This document shows positions 60,484 through 64,000 of a DNA stretch of 64,000 nt, piece by piece. The notes under the pieces were generated by a model. It saw nothing but the letters and a program-made list of their open reading frames with translations. It did not search any database and was not told where the DNA came from. Origin of the DNA: Taklimakanibacter sp050251035 (lineage in GTDB: Bacteria > Pseudomonadota > Alphaproteobacteria > Rhizobiales > Aestuariivirgaceae); assembly GCA_050251035.1 (NCBI GenBank), contig JBFWNN010000021.1, positions 16,146 to 80,145 of the forward strand. Reading direction: 5' to 3'. The translations under genes were made by a program, and so were the position numbers. The first letter of the stretch is position 1, and every line of letters begins with the position of its first letter.

Positions 60484-61110
60484 CTAGCTCGCTGGCCTCC
60501 TGGTCAGCATCAGCGCCAAACCGAAGCCGATCATCATCGTCCCGCTCACCCGGTTGAACCAGGCGAGGGCGCGGCCCTTGCGGATATAGCGGCCGAGCTT
60601 CGCGCCGATGAAGGAATAGACCATGATGGCGAAGATCTCGAAGACGAGGAAGGTCGCGCCGAGGATGGTGAAGCTCAGCGCATAGGACGAAGGATCGACG
60701 AATTGCGGAAAGAAGGCGGTGAAGACGAGGATGGCCTTGGGATTGCCGGCCGCCACCCACAGTTCCTGGAGCGTGAGTTTGCGCAGCGATGAGCGTGGCG
60801 CCGGCGCCTCGTTGTCGAGCAGCGGCGCTTTGGTCCGGATCAGCCTGATGCCGATCCAGATGAGATAGAGGGCGCCAGCCCATTTGACGGCGGCGAAGAC
60901 CGTCTCCGACGCGGCGAGGATAGCGCCGAGCCCGATGCCGCTGATCGCGATCATGACGGCGAAGGAGACGATCCGCCCGGCCGCGGCGAGGACCGCGGGG
61001 GCGATGCCGCTGCGCGCGGCATTGGTCAGGGACAAGAGGTTGTTCGGCCCGAAGGCCATGTTGATGGCAAAACAGGCGGGTGCGAAGAGAAGGAAGGTTT
61101 CGAGCTGCAT
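60484..61110 (-). CDS. LysE family amino acid exporter
   Basis: 208 residues with five to six membrane helices and the LysE/RhtB signature FAINMAFGPNNLLSLTNAARSG near the N-terminus, and WVAAGNPKAILVFTAFFPQFV. Exports an amino acid, species unknown. The ATG at 61110 is just before the first helix. Palindrome TTTTTCACCGGTGAAAAA lies about 180 bases upstream. Confidence 0.9.
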   Translation of the reverse strand: MQLETFLLFAPACFAINMAFGPNNLLSLTNAARSGIAPAVLAAAGRIVSFAVMIAISGIGLGAILAASETVFAAVKWAGALYLIWIGIRLIRTKAPLLDNEAPAPRSSLRKLTLQELWVAAGNPKAILVFTAFFPQFVDPSSYALSFTILGATFLVFEIFAIMVYSFIGAKLGRYIRKGRALAWFNRVSGTMMIGFGLALMLTRRPAS

Positions 61111-61287
61111 GGGAAGTCCCCTGTCGTCGCTGCCCTCTAACGCGTTCCCGCAAGGCCGACAACCTGTCGTCGTGACGAATGTTTCCATTTTGTTCTTGAC
61201 AATCCCCGCCCCTCATGGTTGGGAAATATCAGGGTTGGAGAACTCCGAAACTTCAGCTGAGTGCGCTGGCGGCAGACTATTCCTATT

Positions 61288-61305
61288 TTTTTCACCGGTG
61301 AAAAA
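61288..61305. promoter_or_regulatory. 18-base perfect palindrome between lysE-type and M20 genes
   Basis: TTTTTCACCGGTGAAAAA, centre CCGG. It sits in the 310-base gap 61111-61420, which holds no gene. It could be an operator for the lysE-type gene or a short terminator for the M20 gene; neither is proven. Confidence 0.4.
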
Positions 61306-61420
61306 CCGGCGCCCTCAACGCGAAATCCCGGCTTCGCAAATTCCCTGCTCGATTTTCTAAACCATTGAAATCTCTCGCGGCGGAGTTTTTTCGAAAATTC
61401 CCTGATAATCCCTGATACCG

Positions 61421-62599
61421 TCACGCGGGAGCGAGGAAGCGCTCGACCAGACGGCCGAACATGGCCGGCCCAGTCGCCAGAAGCGCGTCGTTGAAGTCGT
61501 AATCCGGGCTGTGCAGCATCGGCTGGCGCCCGTCACTGCCGTTGCCGAGCATGAAATAGCAGCCGGGCACGGCTTCGAGCATATAGGCGAAATCCTCCGA
61601 GATCATCATGGCGGCCGCCATGTCGATAGGCGGATGAGCAGCGGCGACCTCGCCCGCAACCTCTCGGGCGAGCTCGGTCTCGGCGGCCGTGTTGACCGTG
61701 GCGGGGTAGCCCGGCTCATAGTCGACGCTGGCCGTGCAGCCATGCGCCTCGGCGACGCCGGTGACGATCCGCGGCACCCGCTCGGCGAGCTTCCGGCGCA
61801 CCGCCTCGGTGCAGCTGCGGACGCTGATCTCGAGCGTGGCGCTTTCCGGGATGATGTTGCAGGCGGTGCCGGCATTGAACATGCCGACCGTCACCACGGC
61901 GGCCTCCGCCGGATCGACATTGCGCGACACGATCGTCTGCAGCGCGGTCACCACCGCGGCACCCGCGACGATCGGATCGACCGTCTCATGCGGGATGGCG
62001 CCGTGGCCGCCCGGCCCCGAGATCACCGCCCGTGCCAGGTCGACCGCCGCCATGATCGTGCCGGACCTGACGGCGAACCGGCCGGTGGCGATGCCCGGTA
62101 TGTTGTGGAAGGCGAAGACCGCATCGCAGGGGAAGCGCTTGAACAGCCCCTCCTCGATCATGTGTCTGGCGCCGCCGAAATTCTCCTCCGCCGGCTGGAA
62201 GATGAGATGGACCGTACCGTCGAAATTACGCGTTTCGGCCAGATAGCGCGCTGTGCCGAGCAGCACCGTCGTATGGCCGTCATGGCCGCAGGCATGCATC
62301 TTGCCGGCGCTGCGGCTTTGATAGGCAAGCCCGGTCGTCTCCTGGATCGGCAGCGCGTCCATGTCGGCGCGAAGCCCGATGCTCTTGCGGCCATGGCCCT
62401 GCGTGAGCGTGCCGACGACACCGGTCGTGGCGAGCCCGCGCGTCACTGCGAAGCCGAGGCGGGCGAGCTCGCGCGCCACGATATCGCTCGTGCGCCGTTC
62501 CTCGAGACCGAGCTCGGGATGAGCGTGGAGATCATGACGGATGGCGCGGAGGGCCTCGGCATGGGCACCAAGCCGATCAAAAATAGATATGGTTTTCAA
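61421..62599 (-). CDS. M20 family amidohydrolase (N-acyl-amino-acid / hippurate hydrolase type)
   Basis: 392 residues. Metal ligands of the M20D group are visible: HACGHDGHT, catalytic glutamate in QPAEENFGGA, and a later HNIP. A dimerisation domain lies mid-protein. It hydrolyses N-acyl or amide bonds of amino-acid conjugates. It lies downstream of an amino-acid ABC transporter on the same strand, so the transporter may import its substrate. Confidence 0.92.
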   Translation of the reverse strand: MKTISIFDRLGAHAEALRAIRHDLHAHPELGLEERRTSDIVARELARLGFAVTRGLATTGVVGTLTQGHGRKSIGLRADMDALPIQETTGLAYQSRSAGKMHACGHDGHTTVLLGTARYLAETRNFDGTVHLIFQPAEENFGGARHMIEEGLFKRFPCDAVFAFHNIPGIATGRFAVRSGTIMAAVDLARAVISGPGGHGAIPHETVDPIVAGAAVVTALQTIVSRNVDPAEAAVVTVGMFNAGTACNIIPESATLEISVRSCTEAVRRKLAERVPRIVTGVAEAHGCTASVDYEPGYPATVNTAAETELAREVAGEVAAAHPPIDMAAAMMISEDFAYMLEAVPGCYFMLGNGSDGRQPMLHSPDYDFNDALLATGPAMFGRLVERFLAPA

Positions 62600-62640
62600 T
62601 TATTTACCTTATTCTCTTGAGCTGCGATGCGAAGCCGCGG

Positions 62641-63330
62641 TCAACGCCGCTGCGGCACCTGACGCTCAATATAGGCGAAGGCGCGGGTGATGAGATAGGT
62701 CAGCGCCAGGTAGATCGCGGCGACCATCAGCAACGGCTCGTAGACCCGGAAGGTGTCCTGGCGGACCTGGTAGGAGGCGCCATAGAGCTCGATGACGGTG
62801 ACGGTGGCGGCGAGCGGCGTCGCCTTGAGCTGCAGGATGGTCTCGCCGCCGAGCGTCGGCAGCACGATGCGGAAAGCGCGGGGCAGCCAGATACGCCGCA
62901 GCACCGTCCAGGGCGACATGCCGAAGGCGCGCGCCGCTTCGAGCTCGCCCTTGGGCACGCTGAGGAAGGCGCCTTTCATGATCGCCCCCTCATAGCCGGC
63001 GAAGCTCAGCGTGAAGGCGAGCGTGGCATAGAAGAACCCTTCGCGCAGCACCGGCCACATGAAGCTCTGCCGGATCCACGGGATCTGCGGGAAGAAGGAG
63101 CCGAGCCCGTAATAGAGCAGCCACAGCTGGACCAGAAGCGGCGTGCCGCGGATGACGGTGCAGAAGCTCGCCGCCAGCCACTTGAGCCAGCGCGGGCCTG
63201 TGACCTGCACGAGGCCTATCGGAATGGCGAGGAGGAAGCCGATCGTGATCGAGATGGCCATGAGCAGCAGTGTCAGCCAGATCCCGTGGAGGATCATCGG
63301 CAGGTATTTGGGGAGCCAGGAAAAGTCCAT
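62641..63330 (-). CDS. polar amino acid ABC transporter permease (HisM-like)
   Basis: 229 residues with about five membrane helices, HisMQ-type: ILHGIWLTLLLMAISITIG, RGTPLLVQLWLLYYG, and the EAA loop GELEAARAFGMSPWTVLRRIWLPRA that contacts the ATPase. One of two permeases of an importer for polar amino acids or opine-like compounds. Located 8 bases after the partner permease gene. Confidence 0.92.
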   Translation of the reverse strand: MDFSWLPKYLPMILHGIWLTLLLMAISITIGFLLAIPIGLVQVTGPRWLKWLAASFCTVIRGTPLLVQLWLLYYGLGSFFPQIPWIRQSFMWPVLREGFFYATLAFTLSFAGYEGAIMKGAFLSVPKGELEAARAFGMSPWTVLRRIWLPRAFRIVLPTLGGETILQLKATPLAATVTVIELYGASYQVRQDTFRVYEPLLMVAAIYLALTYLITRAFAYIERQVPQRR

Positions 63331-63338
63331 CTGTCCCC

Positions 63339-64000
63339 CTAACCGAGCTTCGGCTGGCCGCGCCGCACATAGGCCTCGAGCGCGCCGAACAGCCGCAACG
63401 AGACCAGCGACATGATGAGATAGAGAGCGGCCGCGGCGCAGAAGAAGGTGAAATAGGCCTTGGTGCTGCCGGCCGCCTGTTTGGTCGCCAGAGCGAGCTC
63501 GCTATAGCCGACGACGGCGACGAGGGCCGAATCCTTGGTGATGTTGAGCCACAGGTTGGACAGGCCGGGTATGGCGTAAGGCAGCATGGCGGGCAGGATG
63601 ATGCGGCGGAATCTGAGGAAGGGCGACATGCCATAGGCCTTCGCCGCCTCGACCTGGCCCACCGGAATGGCCTGGATGGCGCCGCGCAGCACTTCCGTCG
63701 CATAGGCGCCCATGACGAAGCCGAGGACGACGACCGCGGCGATGAAACCGTTGATGCGCATGGCATCGTAGCCGAGGCTCTGCAGCACGCGGTTGAGCGT
63801 GTCGGTGCCGAGGTAATACAGCATCACGATGAGCAGGAGCTCGGGCAGCGATCGGATGAGCGTGGTATAGACGTCGAGAACGCCCTTGAGGTATTTGCCC
63901 CCGGCGATCTTGCCCATGGCGCCGGCGAGCCCGAGTGTCAATCCGAAGAGATAGGCCAGAAAGGAAATCTGCAAGGTGCTGAGCGCACCGGTTAGAAGGG
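63339..64000 (-). CDS. polar amino acid ABC transporter permease (HisQ-like), 5' partial
   Basis: At least 220 residues; the frame stays open to the right edge with no start inside, so the gene begins beyond the window. Family features: TLQISFLAYLFGLTLG, RSLPELLLIVMLYYLG, EAA loop GQVEAAKAYGMSPFLRFRRIILPA. Partner of the adjacent HisM-like permease. The binding protein and ATPase genes probably lie further right. Confidence 0.92.
   Translation of the reverse strand, partial: LLTGALSTLQISFLAYLFGLTLGLAGAMGKIAGGKYLKGVLDVYTTLIRSLPELLLIVMLYYLGTDTLNRVLQSLGYDAMRINGFIAAVVVLGFVMGAYATEVLRGAIQAIPVGQVEAAKAYGMSPFLRFRRIILPAMLPYAIPGLSNLWLNITKDSALVAVVGYSELALATKQAAGSTKAYFTFFCAAAALYLIMSLVSLRLFGALEAYVRRGQPKLG

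Noticed and set aside
1..64000. CRISPR array
   Set aside because: No regularly spaced direct repeats were seen anywhere; the repeats present are isolated palindromes or pairs.

Overview
This 64 kb window is a high-GC chromosomal segment from an alphaproteobacterium, most likely order Hyphomicrobiales (Rhizobiales). The basis is gene content and order: a cysG-DUF2849-cysI-DUF934-cysH sulfur block, an sdhE-mfd operon divergent from recG, HspQ, an Omp25/31-like beta-barrel, and a palindromic repeat of the type common in rhizobia upstream of glmU. Genus cannot be fixed from the sequence alone. No prophage, CRISPR array, plasmid functions or rRNA were seen. One tRNA-Lys(TTT) lies at about 50.1 kb.

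Layout. 0-9 kb: small regulator and enzyme genes (DUF2000/AraC, SnoaL-like proteins, an EamA exporter, TetR with an alkyltransferase-like protein, a DUF1326/DUF2182 pair, ArsR-SRPBCC), with several readable operators. 9-15.6 kb: an XRE-cupin regulator, a ferredoxin and the assimilatory sulfur operon ending in a TSUP transporter. 15.6-17.7 kb: a visibly AT-rich island with a dCTP-deaminase anti-phage gene (AvcD/DCD type). 17.7-25.5 kb: AlkC-type glycosylase, rhodanese-metZ, a dimethylglycine/sarcosine dehydrogenase-like enzyme, a 1-Cys peroxiredoxin. 25.5-36.9 kb: TPR-sulfotransferase, GST, a second DUF2182/DUF1326 pair, a UbiH-type monooxygenase, a double caspase-fold protein, AEC transporter, HspQ, a peptide-binding protein and a DsbA-family protein. 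36.9-45.2 kb: mfd-sdhE and recG, DUF502, TPR-SPOR protein. 45.3-46.6 kb: an IS110-family insertion inside a palindromic repeat. 46.6-50.2 kb: glmU-glmS and tRNA-Lys. 50.2-64 kb: envelope genes (L,D-transpeptidase, OmpA, beta-barrel), NUDIX, a HIRAN/TerB-like protein, TPR-PAN protein, K+/H+ antiporter, LysE, and an M20 amidohydrolase with a polar amino-acid ABC transporter running off the right edge.

Most notable. (1) The IS110 element can be read as a complete bridge-RNA system. Its 5' non-coding end holds a stem-loop RNA candidate whose two target guides match the two halves of the interrupted repeat and overlap exactly at the CT core. A second loop matches the element's own two ends. (2) The AT-rich avcD-like island is bounded by short imperfect direct repeats. 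(3) Several regulators carry palindromic operators that allow direct regulon predictions, including a SoxR-type box and three matching TetR-type sites.
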